DNA of 64,000 nucleotides from Amycolatopsis sp. FBCC-B4732. GTDB taxonomy: Bacteria > Actinomycetota > Actinomycetes > Mycobacteriales > Pseudonocardiaceae. Below are positions 41,306-50,245 of the stretch, piece by piece. The notes beneath the pieces are model-generated. The model was not told the DNA's origin and searched no databases. It saw nothing but the letters and a program-made list of their open reading frames with translations. Each line of letters opens with the position of its first letter. Positions within the stretch are counted from its first letter, which is position 1. The stretch covers positions 1,636,001 to 1,700,000 of the forward strand of contig NZ_CP095376.1 of assembly GCF_023008405.1 (NCBI RefSeq). The letters are read 5' to 3'. The position numbers and the translations under genes were made by a program.

Positions 41306-42426
41306 CGCCTCTGGTCCTCGCGTACGGGATTGTGTCGGCTGTCCTGCTGCTGTGGCTGGCCGGGAGGTTGGCGCGGAACCCGAGGAACGCCGCGCTTCGC
41401 AGCGTGACGGCGCTCGTGGCCTGCCTGGCCGTCGCGTTTCCGTTCGGTGCTGCGGCCGACAAGGGCGCCCACGTGCTGGGCCTGCCGCCGATGATCGCGC
41501 GGCTGGTCCAGCACGGTCTTCTGCTGGTCGGCGTGTACAGCCTCGTGTGCTTCTTCCTGTTCTCGGCACGGGAGCGCGCGGCGGCCAGGCGACGCGTCGG
41601 TTGGTACGCCGGCCTGCTGCTGGCCGCCGAGACCGTGCTTTTCGTCGCCGCGCTCGCGACGCCGGCGTCCGCCCGGACCAACGACCAGTCGGTGCCCAGC
41701 GTCGCGGTCTTCTTCATCGCGGCCGACGTGTTCATGGCGGTCGGCTTCGCCGCAGCGGCGGTCTGGGCTTGGCGGTACGCCCGCGAAGCGGGCGGCAGGC
41801 TGGCCCGAGGTCTGCGGATCGCCGCCGTCGGCCTGGTCGCGATCGTCTTGGCGAACTGTGTCTTCGTGCCCGCGATCGTGCTCGGGTTGATCTACCACGT
41901 CGGGGTTGCAGATCGCGCCGGTTCCGCCGGCACGGTGGTGGGCGCGCTCGCCGTCACAGTTCTGCTGATGCCGGGGGTCTTGCTCTTCCTGGCCGGTGTC
42001 AGTTACCCGGCCGCGATGACCAGGGTGGGTGCGATGCGGATCTGGTGGCGTCACCGCCGTGGGTATCGGCAGCTCGCGCCGCTGTGGACGGTGCTGCACT
42101 CGGAGTTTCCCGATGACGCACTGGATCGGGTGCCAGCTGCACCCTGGCGTGACGCACTGCGTCTACGTGGGACGCACCGCCGGTACTACCGCCGGGTCGT
42201 CGAGTGCCGCGACGGCTTGGTGCGGATCAGCCCGTATCTGGCGCGAACAGACGCCTCTGCCGACCTGCCGAGTCGTCTGCAGCAGGCGCTCGCAGCTCAC
42301 GCAGCCGGTGAGCCGGCTCAGACGAAGGCGGTGCCCGTCGCGCTCCCGGAGGGTGACGGACTGGATTCGGACGTTCGCGAGCTGGTGCGGCTGGCTCGTG
42401 GCCTGGAGACGAGGGGAGTGGGATGA
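41302..42426 (+). CDS. Seven-TM membrane protein, MAB_1171c / DUF6545 type
   Basis: 374 residues from GTG 41302. About seven transmembrane helices occupy 1-235 (VLAYGIVSAVLLLWLAG; MIARLVQHGLLLVGVYS; VAVFFIAADVFMAVGFA; IAAVGLVAIVLANCVF). A soluble C-terminal domain follows (YRQLAPLWTVLHSEFPDDAL; YYRRVVECRDGLVRISPYL), the pattern of the actinobacterial MAB_1171c/DUF6545 family, regularly found with XRE and ImmA/IrrE genes. Function unknown; a membrane sensor or transporter role has been suggested for the family. Confidence 0.8.
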   Translation: MTPLVLAYGIVSAVLLLWLAGRLARNPRNAALRSVTALVACLAVAFPFGAAADKGAHVLGLPPMIARLVQHGLLLVGVYSLVCFFLFSARERAAARRRVGWYAGLLLAAETVLFVAALATPASARTNDQSVPSVAVFFIAADVFMAVGFAAAAVWAWRYAREAGGRLARGLRIAAVGLVAIVLANCVFVPAIVLGLIYHVGVADRAGSAGTVVGALAVTVLLMPGVLLFLAGVSYPAAMTRVGAMRIWWRHRRGYRQLAPLWTVLHSEFPDDALDRVPAAPWRDALRLRGTHRRYYRRVVECRDGLVRISPYLARTDASADLPSRLQQALAAHAAGEPAQTKAVPVALPEGDGLDSDVRELVRLARGLETRGVG

Positions 42427-43616
42427 CCAAGGCGCTGATCATCGGTGGAGGTATCGCGGGGCCGGTCACGGCCATGGCCTTGCAGAAGGCGGGCATCGAC
42501 TCCGTCGTCTACGAGGCCTACCAGACGGGGGCGGACGACGTCGGCGCGTTCATGACGATCATGAACAACGGCTTCGACGCCCTGCACGCCATCGACGCCG
42601 ACAAGCCGGTGCTGCAGGCGTCGTTCCCGGCCGATCGCGCGCTGTTCTGGAGCGGTTCAGGCAAGCAGCTCGGTGAAGCGCCTATCGGAGGCGGATCTGC
42701 CGGCGCGTACGGGCCGCACACCATCAAGCGGGCCGAGTTGTACCGGGTGCTGCACGAGGAGGCCACCTGCCGCGGGATCGAGATCGAGCACGGCGAGCGG
42801 CTCGACGACGTGGACACCGACCTCGACCACGGCATAGCGGCCATCTTCGCGGACGGCTCCCGCCGCGATGGCGACCTGCTGATCGGCGCCGACGGCATCC
42901 ACTCGGCGACCCGGGTGCTGATCGGCCCGGAGGCGCCTGAGCCGCGCTACACCGGAACGGTCGTGCTGTGCGGCTACGCCCGGCAGGCGCCGGTCGACCC
43001 GGTGCCCGGGGTATATCGGATGATCTACGGCAAGCGCGTCTTCTTTGCCTACACGACCGCGCCGGACGGCGAGACGTGGTGGTTCGTGAACCTGCCGCGC
43101 CCGGAGCTGTCCAAGGCGGAGCTCGCGTCGACATCAGTCGAGGATTGGAAGCGGCAGGCGACGGCGCTGCTCCGGCGTGACCGGTCGCCGGCGGCGGCGA
43201 TCGTCGAGGCGTCGGAGCAGATTCGCGCGAGCAACGGGTACGACATCGCCTCGACGCCGAGGTGGCATGCCGGCCGGATGATCGTGATCGGCGACGCCGC
43301 CCACGCCGCGGCGCCGAACGCCGGGCACGGTGCGTCGATGGCGATGGAGGACGCGGTCGTCTTGGCGAAATGCCTGCGCGATCTGCCCGAGCCTGCGACG
43401 GCGTTCCAAGCCTACGAAGCGCAGCGCCGGGAGCGAGTCGAGCGCCTGGTGGCTACCAGCGCCAGGATGGGCGGCACGGCGACGCCTGGCCCGATTAAGC
43501 GGATCATCCGAGACCTGGCGATCTCCAAGCGGCTCAAGAGCGGTCCCCGCAACACGGCGGCGTGGCTGACCGGGCACCACATCGACTGGGACCTGCCGGT
43601 GTCACATACTGGGTGA
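42423..43616 (+). CDS. FAD-dependent monooxygenase
   Basis: 397 residues from ATG 42423, overlapping the upstream stop (ATGA). FAD motifs: ALIIGGGIAGPVTAMAL (GxGxxG), DLLIGADGIHSATR (DG motif) and VIGDAAHAAAPNAGHG (GD motif). This is the group A flavin hydroxylase family. Last gene of the XRE-ImmA-membrane operon; its stop lies inside a 14-bp hairpin. Substrate unknown. Confidence 0.88.
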   Translation: MTKALIIGGGIAGPVTAMALQKAGIDSVVYEAYQTGADDVGAFMTIMNNGFDALHAIDADKPVLQASFPADRALFWSGSGKQLGEAPIGGGSAGAYGPHTIKRAELYRVLHEEATCRGIEIEHGERLDDVDTDLDHGIAAIFADGSRRDGDLLIGADGIHSATRVLIGPEAPEPRYTGTVVLCGYARQAPVDPVPGVYRMIYGKRVFFAYTTAPDGETWWFVNLPRPELSKAELASTSVEDWKRQATALLRRDRSPAAAIVEASEQIRASNGYDIASTPRWHAGRMIVIGDAAHAAAPNAGHGASMAMEDAVVLAKCLRDLPEPATAFQAYEAQRRERVERLVATSARMGGTATPGPIKRIIRDLAISKRLKSGPRNTAAWLTGHHIDWDLPVSHTG

Positions 43617-43626
43617 CACCGGCAGG
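43592..43626 (+). terminator. Perfect 14-bp terminator hairpin
   Basis: CCTGCCGGTGTCAC (43592-43605) pairs exactly with GTGACACCGGCAGG (43613-43626) around a 7-base loop. The TGA of the monooxygenase is in the right arm, so the gene's last codons form the stem. No T-run follows, as is common in actinobacteria. Confidence 0.8.
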
Positions 43627-44107
43627 CCTCCTCGGTGCGCTTGATCGCGTCAGCGCGCCGGTGACTTCGCCCCTCCCTCGCCAGGCGAGCTCAACGGGCC
43701 CTCACCTTGGGCGTGACCACCCTCTGGGGCGGCTCGACTGTCGAAATCTCGCGTGCGCAGATCGTCGCGGCTGCCGCTGCGGGTACACCGAGCCCCCCGA
43801 CCCTCGTTGTGAGAACGGATGGGGGTTCATCCACTCCCAGAGCATGCCCATGCTGCTCATCGAGATCTATTCAACCGGGAAAGTGATTTCCGATCACGCT
43901 GAGTGCCCGCCGGGGCAGGCCGGCTTCGGGGTGAGCTTGACCGGACCAGGTGGCGAGCCGGAGGACGGCATCATCGATTTGCGAGTGAATTTGACGGGCG
44001 TCGTCATGCGTACTTAAAAGTCCGTGTCATACGCCGTTTGCAGTGCGTGGGACCGTGGCCTGTAGACCGGATTCATAGCAAGAACATGGATCGGTTTGGA
44101 GGCCGCG
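43627..44107. other. 481-base region without a supported gene
   Basis: No frame has both a ribosome site and protein-like composition. It contains the promoter for the small secreted protein at 44108. Confidence 0.45.
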
Positions 44108-44449
44108 ATGAGCAATTCAAAGTATCTCCGCCTGGCGGGCCGGATCACCGCCGCGGGATCAATCATGATCGCTGTGCTCGGTGCTGCGTCGGCGCCCGCT
44201 GCGGACGCTACTGTCCGTTACGAGCCGAGGATGTCGTGCGGGTACCAGAGCTGGGGTGAGTACCGGCACTGCGACGGCGGCACCGGTTCGACCGTCATGC
44301 TCGACGTCCAGGACATTTGGGGGAACATCTACCACTACTGCGTAGGGCCGGGAGTTACCGATCTTCAACCGGTAATCAGGTGGCGCGTCACGGGCGCCTG
44401 GTGGAACGGCGGTGTGGGGTGCAATCCCGGCTACTACGGTCCGGCGTAG
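44108..44449 (+). CDS. Small secreted cysteine-containing protein (DUF6355-like)
   Basis: 113 residues from ATG 44108 (GGAGG 5-6 bases upstream). Signal peptide MSNSKYLRLAGRITAAGSIMIAVLGAASAPAADA with cleavage near residue 34. The mature part has CGYQSWGEYRHCDGG, YHYCVGPGVTDL and WWNGGVGCNPGYYG, i.e. four cysteines and aromatic/Gly motifs like DUF6355. Extracellular, function unknown. Confidence 0.75.
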   Translation: MSNSKYLRLAGRITAAGSIMIAVLGAASAPAADATVRYEPRMSCGYQSWGEYRHCDGGTGSTVMLDVQDIWGNIYHYCVGPGVTDLQPVIRWRVTGAWWNGGVGCNPGYYGPA

Positions 44450-44543
44450 CCGCTTCATTCGTGTGATCAAGTCGCAAGCGGTCCATGTGGTGCGGCTTAC
44501 CCGTTTGATAGATCTGCTCAACGATCGCTGGGGAGGATGAACA

Positions 44544-44822
44544 ATGGTGCAAGGCTGGTTATCGGTGGTGGCGATCATTCTGGTTTCGACGAGTTTGGCC
44601 AGCTGTTCAGGAGACACCCGGGAGACGGCGTCCAGCCCGTTGTGTTCCGACGTGTCGCTGCGGCCGGATTCGCAGGTCGGCCGCATCGAAAATGAAGCTG
44701 GCCCGGCAGCGTTGGTCGCGATGGCCGACCCGGCGCTGACCGGCCACGTGAACGAGGTCGCTACTGCCTCGGCCCCGAAGCGACAGACCGTCGTGGCCCG
44801 GGACTTCGAAGGTCCGCCGTAA
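44544..44822 (+). CDS. Small lipoprotein
   Basis: 92 residues with GGGGAGGATG upstream. Signal VVAIILVSTSLASCSG contains lipobox LASC, so Cys is the probable lipidated residue. The short mature part has no recognised domain. Confidence 0.6.
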   Translation: MVQGWLSVVAIILVSTSLASCSGDTRETASSPLCSDVSLRPDSQVGRIENEAGPAALVAMADPALTGHVNEVATASAPKRQTVVARDFEGPP

Positions 44823-44917
44823 CCACGGACTCGAGGACGTCTCCCAGTCCTCGGCCAGTCGACGCGGTGGGCGCTCATGCCCCCTCTGCGGCGCCCTCCG
44901 CGTCGGCGTTGAGCGGC

Positions 44918-45544
44918 TCAGCCCGAGATCGTGAGCACGGTGGTCATAGCCGCTAAGAGACACGGCCCGAACGGCACGGCTTTCCGCCGGCTGCCGTGGT
45001 GGGGCAGGAGCAGCAGAAGTAGAGCTCCAAGCGACGCAAGCACTAGCGAGCCGGCGAGCTCGGGCCAACCCGACCAGCCGGTCACGAGGCCGACGACGGC
45101 GGCGAGGCTCACATCGCCGGAACCGACGCCTCCCTCGACCAGGACGGCGAGCAACAGGTAGAAGCCCGCCGCCGCGAGCGCCGCCCCCAGGGCTCGCAGG
45201 CCAGAAGCCAAGTCGAAACGCGTGACGCACAACAAGCCAAGCCCCAAAGCGGCGCCAGCCAGCTGGGGAAGCACGACGATCCGAGGTAACCGATGTTCGA
45301 CCCAGTCGATGACCGCCAGCGGGACGCCGAGCGTCAGGACATAGGCGTAGACCAGCAGCTCTCCGTGAAAGCCGATGCGCCAGCCGAGGAGGGCCAGCAG
45401 CGTTGCGGTGATGACCGCGCCGAGCCACCAGGACTGCGCGAGGTGAGCCGGCCGCCGCAGCAGCGTCCTGGTGATCCAGCTGGCAGCAGCTCCCACCACC
45501 AGGCCGACGGCCGCGCTGCCCGCGGTGAGCGAGGCGTTCACCAT
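44918..45544 (-). CDS. A24 prepilin peptidase for the Tad/Flp pilus
   Basis: 208 residues from ATG 45544, polytopic. The two aspartate motifs of A24 peptidases are present: AVIDWVEHRLP and GSGDVSLAAVVG (GxGD). The N-terminal cytoplasmic methylase domain is absent, as usual in Tad systems. It would process the Flp-like pilin encoded downstream at 52043. The open frame extends upstream, but hydrophobic sequence starts at MVNASLTAGSAAVG. Confidence 0.85.
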   Translation of the reverse strand: MVNASLTAGSAAVGLVVGAAASWITRTLLRRPAHLAQSWWLGAVITATLLALLGWRIGFHGELLVYAYVLTLGVPLAVIDWVEHRLPRIVVLPQLAGAALGLGLLCVTRFDLASGLRALGAALAAAGFYLLLAVLVEGGVGSGDVSLAAVVGLVTGWSGWPELAGSLVLASLGALLLLLLPHHGSRRKAVPFGPCLLAAMTTVLTISG

Positions 45545-45703
45545 GCCACCGGCTCTTTGCTTGCGTTGATTGCCGTCCCCACGAAGCCATGCTGGCCAGC
45601 GCGGCGGTCCGGCGCATCGCTCGTCCTTCCAACGAGTGAACCTCCGCCGCGGTGGTTTTACAGGCCCGGCGGCCAGCTGATCATCGTAACGGGAGGGGAA
45701 TCC

Positions 45704-46267
45704 ATGAATCTGCGTCCAGCCGTCCGTACCACCATCGCTTCGTCCGCCGCCGTCGTTCTCCTCGGGGGCTGCAGCGCGACCGAACCGAGGCAGCCGACAG
45801 CATCGTCGAGCGCCTCGGCGACCACAAGCGTGGCGCCTCGGCCAGCCGACCTCGCGAAGCAACGCGCGACGGCCGCCTACGTCGGCATGTGGAGCGACAT
45901 GGCGGACGCCGCGATGACGTCCGACTGGCAGTCGCCCAAACTCGCGCAGAACGCCACCGCCGAGGCATTGCAGACCATCTCGCGCAGCCTTTACGCCGAC
46001 CACTACAACGGCCTGGTCACCAAGGGGCGACCGGTGAACCACCCGAGCGTCCAGGCAGCGGAGCCTCCAGCAGATCCGACAACCATCACCGTCTCCGATT
46101 GCGGTGACTCGACGAACTGGCTGAAGTATCGCGCCGACAACGGGCAACCCGCTGACGACGGCCCCGGTGGACGCCGGCGGATCGAGGCGCTCGTCAAGAA
46201 GGCAGTCGACGGCTCCTGGAAGGTTACCACCTTCGCCGTTCACGAGGTCGGGTCATGTTCAGGGTGA
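45704..46267 (+). CDS. Secreted lipoprotein
   Basis: 187 residues from ATG 45704 with GGGAGGGG upstream. Lipobox LLGGCSA, then a Ser/Thr/Pro-rich linker and a compact domain (TAAYVGMWSDMADA; LKYRADNGQPA; GSWKVTTFAVHEVGSC), which resembles NTF2-like/lumazine-type secreted domains. The last bases overlap the next secreted protein's start by 13 bases. Function unknown; probably cell-surface partner of the Tad locus. Confidence 0.75.
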   Translation: MNLRPAVRTTIASSAAVVLLGGCSATEPRQPTASSSASATTSVAPRPADLAKQRATAAYVGMWSDMADAAMTSDWQSPKLAQNATAEALQTISRSLYADHYNGLVTKGRPVNHPSVQAAEPPADPTTITVSDCGDSTNWLKYRADNGQPADDGPGGRRRIEALVKKAVDGSWKVTTFAVHEVGSCSG

Positions 46268-47238
46268 AGAAGGCAGCGATATCCGCGGCCACAGCGCTCG
46301 GATTCTGCGTGGTGCTGACGTCGTCGGCGCGCGCCGACGGCTGGGGAGAAGTCCATTGCGGACAGAGTGGGAACCCCTCCTGCGACGTCGGTGCCGGCCG
46401 TGACGGCGGTAAAGCACCGCAGCCGCCCATAGTTCCCGGAAAGCCGGCGCGTCCCCATCCGACGCCGGGCCAACAGCAGCCTTGGGGCGACAGCATCATC
46501 GGCGGCAACGACACGACGGCGAAGTGCTCGTACGTCCGTAGCAACTACCAGCCTCCGGCGAACGGGGTGCAGACCATCGCGCACCACGACGTCCGGCCAA
46601 CAGGTGTCTGGGCGGCTTTTCTGGGAGTCAGCCGTCAGCAGCCACCTGCCGGCGCGTGGTACGTCTACCGGTGTTCTGGCCCAGGCGTGCATGACGGCCT
46701 GTACCGGGCTCCGATCTGGCTGCCGGACGGGCAGGTTCCGGCTGCCGCCGCGTTGCCTTCTCCGCAAGAGCTGGCTGATCAGGCGCGGGCCCGGCTGCGG
46801 TTGCCGGCACCCCGGATCGAGGCGAATCCGCCCGGCGACAAGCTCGTGAGCTTGCCGACGTGGATGTGGCTGGATCGCAGCAGCTGGGGTGCGCGGCAGG
46901 CCACTGCTGCTGTACCGGGCGTTTCGGTCACCGCGGTGGCCGCGCCGACCACCGTCTCGTGGTCGATGGGCGACGGTGAGGAGGTTACCTGTTCGGGGCC
47001 CGGTACTCCCTACTTGGCCGCCGGAGATCCGCAGGCGCCTTCGCCTGACTGCGGCCACACCTATTGGCGCTCGTCAGCTGTGGTGCCAGGGCAGCAATTC
47101 GCCGTCAAGGCAACTGTGCACTGGATGGTGACTTGGTCCGGGGCTGGAGCCAACGGCACGTTTCCGGACCTGACGACTACGGCGACCGCGGCTTTCCGCG
47201 TCGCCGAAGTGCAGGCGCTCGGTACCGGTCACCGCTGA
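46255..47238 (+). CDS. Secreted protein of unknown function
   Basis: 327 residues. Signal peptide MFRVKKAAISAATALGFCVVLTSSARA with cleavage before DGW. Pro/Gly-rich segment (about 48-85), then a domain with WYVYRCSGPGVHDGLY and a second half VTAVAAPTTVSWSMGDGEE with CGHTYW, reminiscent of PKD-like folds. Start overlaps the lipoprotein gene. Such proteins often precede Tad genes in actinobacteria. Function not known. Confidence 0.75.
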   Translation: MFRVKKAAISAATALGFCVVLTSSARADGWGEVHCGQSGNPSCDVGAGRDGGKAPQPPIVPGKPARPHPTPGQQQPWGDSIIGGNDTTAKCSYVRSNYQPPANGVQTIAHHDVRPTGVWAAFLGVSRQQPPAGAWYVYRCSGPGVHDGLYRAPIWLPDGQVPAAAALPSPQELADQARARLRLPAPRIEANPPGDKLVSLPTWMWLDRSSWGARQATAAVPGVSVTAVAAPTTVSWSMGDGEEVTCSGPGTPYLAAGDPQAPSPDCGHTYWRSSAVVPGQQFAVKATVHWMVTWSGAGANGTFPDLTTTATAAFRVAEVQALGTGHR

Positions 47239-47257
47239 AACTAACCGGTTCAGCGGT
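47231..47257 (+). terminator. 9-bp inverted repeat at the end of the secreted-protein gene
   Basis: ACCGCTGAA (47231-47239) pairs with TTCAGCGGT (47249-47257), spacer 9 bases. The stop codon TGA at 47236-47238 is in the left arm. It separates the secreted-protein pair from the Tad operon. Confidence 0.6.
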
Positions 47258-47337
47258 CAAACGAACCTAATTCTTGCTGCGCATCAACCCTTTTCGTGAT
47301 GCGCGGTGCGGTCGAACCATGCCTGGGGAGGCACGTC

Positions 47338-48042
47338 ATGACCAGCACGAGTCAACGCAGCACGGGAGCCGACGTGGGTTCCGTGGCGTGGTTGGGGAAG
47401 ACCGGTCGGCTCGCTGCCGTGCCGACCGGTCGCCGGACGCGGCGGCGTCTGCCGCACCTGCTGGCGGGCGTGCTGCTCGTCGTGGTCTGCGTCGGTGGGG
47501 CGCTCTGGTGGGCAGCCAGCACTCAAGGCCACATTTCGGTGCTGGCCATTGCGCGGCCCGTGAGCGTCGGACATATCCTCGAGCCAGCCGACGTCCACCA
47601 GGTCGAGATCTCCGCGGCCGACGGTGTCGCCACCATTCCGGCCGGCCAAGCGGCCACCGTGCTCGGCAAGCCGATGGCGACCAGCCTCACTGCCGACGCG
47701 CTGCTCACACCGGGCAGCATCGGGCCGTCGACGATCCCTGCCGCCGGCCAGGCGGTCGTGGCGGTGGGCCTTAAGGCGGGCCAGTTCCCGCTCGAACTCG
47801 CTCCAGGAGCTCCCGTCCTCGTCGTTCTCGCTACGGCGTCATCGCCGACGACGTCGCTCCCGGCCGCGCAAGGCAGTGGCGACGGGCTGACCTGGGTGGC
47901 GACGGTGACCGGTGTGGCGCGGGCCGAGAGCGACCAGACGACGGTGATCTCGCTGCAGCTGCCCAGCGCCACCGCGCCGACACTTGCGCGAGTGCCGGCC
48001 GGGCAGGTCACGCTGGTCATGCTCGCGGGTGGTGAGCGCTGA
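47338..48042 (+). CDS. SAF-domain pilus assembly protein (CpaB/RcpC-like)
   Basis: 234 residues from ATG 47338 (GGGGAGG upstream). One N-terminal membrane helix (LLAGVLLVVVCVGGALWWA), then a SAF domain (VLAIARPVSVGHILEPADVH; GKPMATSLTADALLTPGSI). In Tad systems this family acts at the cell envelope and affects pilus extrusion. First gene of the Tad operon; stop overlaps the next start (TGATG). Confidence 0.82.
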   Translation: MTSTSQRSTGADVGSVAWLGKTGRLAAVPTGRRTRRRLPHLLAGVLLVVVCVGGALWWAASTQGHISVLAIARPVSVGHILEPADVHQVEISAADGVATIPAGQAATVLGKPMATSLTADALLTPGSIGPSTIPAAGQAVVAVGLKAGQFPLELAPGAPVLVVLATASSPTTSLPAAQGSGDGLTWVATVTGVARAESDQTTVISLQLPSATAPTLARVPAGQVTLVMLAGGER

Positions 48043-48896
48043 TGTTGATCGCCCTGTCCAGCGTGAAGGGTTCGCCCGGCGTCACCACCTTCACCGTGGC
48101 GCTGGCCGCGAACTGGCCATCCGCCGTTCGCCGGGTCGTGGTCGAGTGCGACCCGGCCGGGGGAGACCTCGGCCGACGCTTCGGGCTCGCACTCTCGCCC
48201 GGCCTGCTCAGCCTCGCCGCAGCGGCCCGCCAGCCCATCGAGCCCAGCGCCTTTTGGAACCACACGCAGCTTCTCGCGGATGAGCTACCGGTCGTTCCCG
48301 GGCCGGCCGGCGGACCGCAAGCTCGGGCAGCGTTGAGCACCCTGGTGCCGGCCAGCTCGCCTCTTCACCGGGCTGCTCGCGAATCCGGCGTGGTGATGCT
48401 TGCCGACTGCGGTCGCATGGACCCAGGGTCGCCGGCGGAGCCGATGATCCGGCAAGCCGATGCGCTACTCCTGATCTCCGGTACGCACAGCGACGAACTC
48501 GCGCACTTGGCCGCTCGGCTTCACGAGCTAGGGCAGGTAGCCGCTCGGCCGTCTCTCGTCCTCGCGGGCCGGGGCCACCCGACGAAGGAAGTCGAACAGG
48601 AACTCGGCATCCCGGTCATGGCCCGAATCCCTTACGACCCGACCGCGGCCACGAGCCTCACCGGCCACGCGATCCCGGGACGCGCGCGCAAAGGCGGGCT
48701 CGTCCGCGCTGCCGTCGAAGTGGCGCGAATCCTCGCGGCCGGAGCGCCGTCGATACAGGCTTCCGGGCCGACCGTCGGGCAGCACGTCCCGGGCGTCCCA
48801 CCTCAGCGCGTCCCGGCGTACGGCGTTCGGATCGCACCCGAACTGCACAACGGACACCACAACGTCGTGCTGCCTGACGGGGAGGTCTCGCCATGA
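48042..48896 (+). CDS. TadZ/CpaE-like MinD-family ATPase
   Basis: 284 residues. Deviant Walker A KGSPGVTTFTVALA (9-22) and ECDPAGGDLGRRFG (acidic loop) mark the MinD/ParA class; GVVMLADCGRMDP is the Walker B region. It positions Tad machinery at the pole in known systems. Overlaps the TadA gene start (ATGA). Confidence 0.82.
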   Translation: MLIALSSVKGSPGVTTFTVALAANWPSAVRRVVVECDPAGGDLGRRFGLALSPGLLSLAAAARQPIEPSAFWNHTQLLADELPVVPGPAGGPQARAALSTLVPASSPLHRAARESGVVMLADCGRMDPGSPAEPMIRQADALLLISGTHSDELAHLAARLHELGQVAARPSLVLAGRGHPTKEVEQELGIPVMARIPYDPTAATSLTGHAIPGRARKGGLVRAAVEVARILAAGAPSIQASGPTVGQHVPGVPPQRVPAYGVRIAPELHNGHHNVVLPDGEVSP

Positions 48897-50245
48897 CCGT
48901 GCTCGACGAGCATCGCGGCCCATCCGCGGCCAGCCCGGAGGCCCGGCTTCGCGCGGTCCTCCACCACGCACTCGCGACCGAGCTGCCGAACCGGGCCGAA
49001 ACCGAGAGCACCCCGATCACTGCAGAGCGCCGCCGTGAACTCGCCCGGGAGCTCCTGCGGTCCGCCGCAGCTGCACACAGCGAGGCCGAACTGCAGGCAG
49101 GCCGCGTGCTCCTGCCGCCGGACGCCGAGCGGGGGATCGCCGAGGCCGTGCTTGACGAGGTCTTCGGGCTGGGCGGGCTGCAGTCGCTGCTGGCGAATCC
49201 GAAGGTCGAGACGATCAACGTCAACCGCTTCGACCGGGTCTTCGTCCAGTACGCCGACGGCTCGCGGGCGCAGGTCGCGCCGGTCGCGGCCTCGAACGAC
49301 GAGCTGACCGACCTGGTCCGGACGCTCGCGGCTCGCGCGTCGTCGGAGGAACGCCGGTTCGACCGCGGCTCGCCGGCGTTGAACCTTCAGCTGCCCGGTG
49401 GCGAGCGGCTCTTCGCGGTGCTCGGGCTCACGGCCGACGGGGTGACGGCGTGCTCGATCCGCCGGCACGGTTACCTGACCACGAGCCTCGCCCAGCTGCG
49501 CCGCCGCGGCACGCTCGACGTCGGCCTCGAGCGTTTCCTGCGTGCCCTGGTCAGGGCGCGGAAGAACATCCTCATCACCGGCGGCGCCGGCTTCGGCAAG
49601 ACGACTTTGCTGCGTGCGATGGCTGCGGAGATGGATCCGCTCGAACGCATCGTCACCGTCGAAGACGCCTTCGAACTCGGCCTCGGGCTCGACCCCGAGC
49701 TGCACGCCGACGTCACCGCGCTGCAGGCCCGGGAGGCGAACATCGAAGGCGCCGGCGCGATCAGTCAGGCCGAGCTGGTCCGCTGGGGGCTGCGGATGTC
49801 CCCGGACCGGGTCATCGTCGGCGAGATTCGCGGGCCGGAGGTCATCCCGATGTGCAACGCGATGTCCCAGGGCAACGACGGCTCGATGGCGACCTTGCAC
49901 GCGAGCAGCTCAAGGATCGCGTTCACCCGGCTCGCCTCCTACGCCGCGCAGAGCGCGGAGCGGCTGTCCCTGGAGGCGACCGCGCTGCTGGTGGCCTCCA
50001 GCGTGCACTTCGTCGTGCACCTGGACAAAGCCGCTGATCGCGCGACCCGGGTGATCTCCTCGATCCGCGAGGTCGTCGACGCCGACGGCGGCACGGTCGT
50101 CTCCAACGAGATCTACCGCCCCGGAGCAGACCGCCGAGCTCGCCCAGCCGCCGGCGCACTCCGCACGGACACCCTCGACGACCTCGTCGAGGCCGGGTTC
50201 GACCCCGAGCTGCTGGCCGAGCCCAACGGGTGGTGGGCGACATGA
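48893..50245 (+). CDS. TadA/CpaF-type secretion ATPase
   Basis: 450 residues. An N-terminal helical domain, then NVNRFDRVFVQYADGSR, Walker A ITGGAGFGKTTLLRAM, ERIVTVEDAFELGL (Asp box), RMSPDRVIVGEIRG (Walker B) and DGSMATLHASSS (His box). It powers assembly of Flp pili as a hexamer at the inner membrane. Overlaps TadB start (ATGA). Confidence 0.92.
   Translation: MTVLDEHRGPSAASPEARLRAVLHHALATELPNRAETESTPITAERRRELARELLRSAAAAHSEAELQAGRVLLPPDAERGIAEAVLDEVFGLGGLQSLLANPKVETINVNRFDRVFVQYADGSRAQVAPVAASNDELTDLVRTLAARASSEERRFDRGSPALNLQLPGGERLFAVLGLTADGVTACSIRRHGYLTTSLAQLRRRGTLDVGLERFLRALVRARKNILITGGAGFGKTTLLRAMAAEMDPLERIVTVEDAFELGLGLDPELHADVTALQAREANIEGAGAISQAELVRWGLRMSPDRVIVGEIRGPEVIPMCNAMSQGNDGSMATLHASSSRIAFTRLASYAAQSAERLSLEATALLVASSVHFVVHLDKAADRATRVISSIREVVDADGGTVVSNEIYRPGADRRARPAAGALRTDTLDDLVEAGFDPELLAEPNGWWAT

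Noticed and set aside
43562..44017. 151-codon frame after the monooxygenase
   Set aside because: It begins inside the monooxygenase gene, crosses the terminator hairpin, and has no coherent protein composition.
44607..46243. Long minus-strand frames around the prepilin peptidase
   Set aside because: Only the 44918-45544 part shows membrane helices and the two aspartate motifs; the rest overlaps secreted genes on the other strand.
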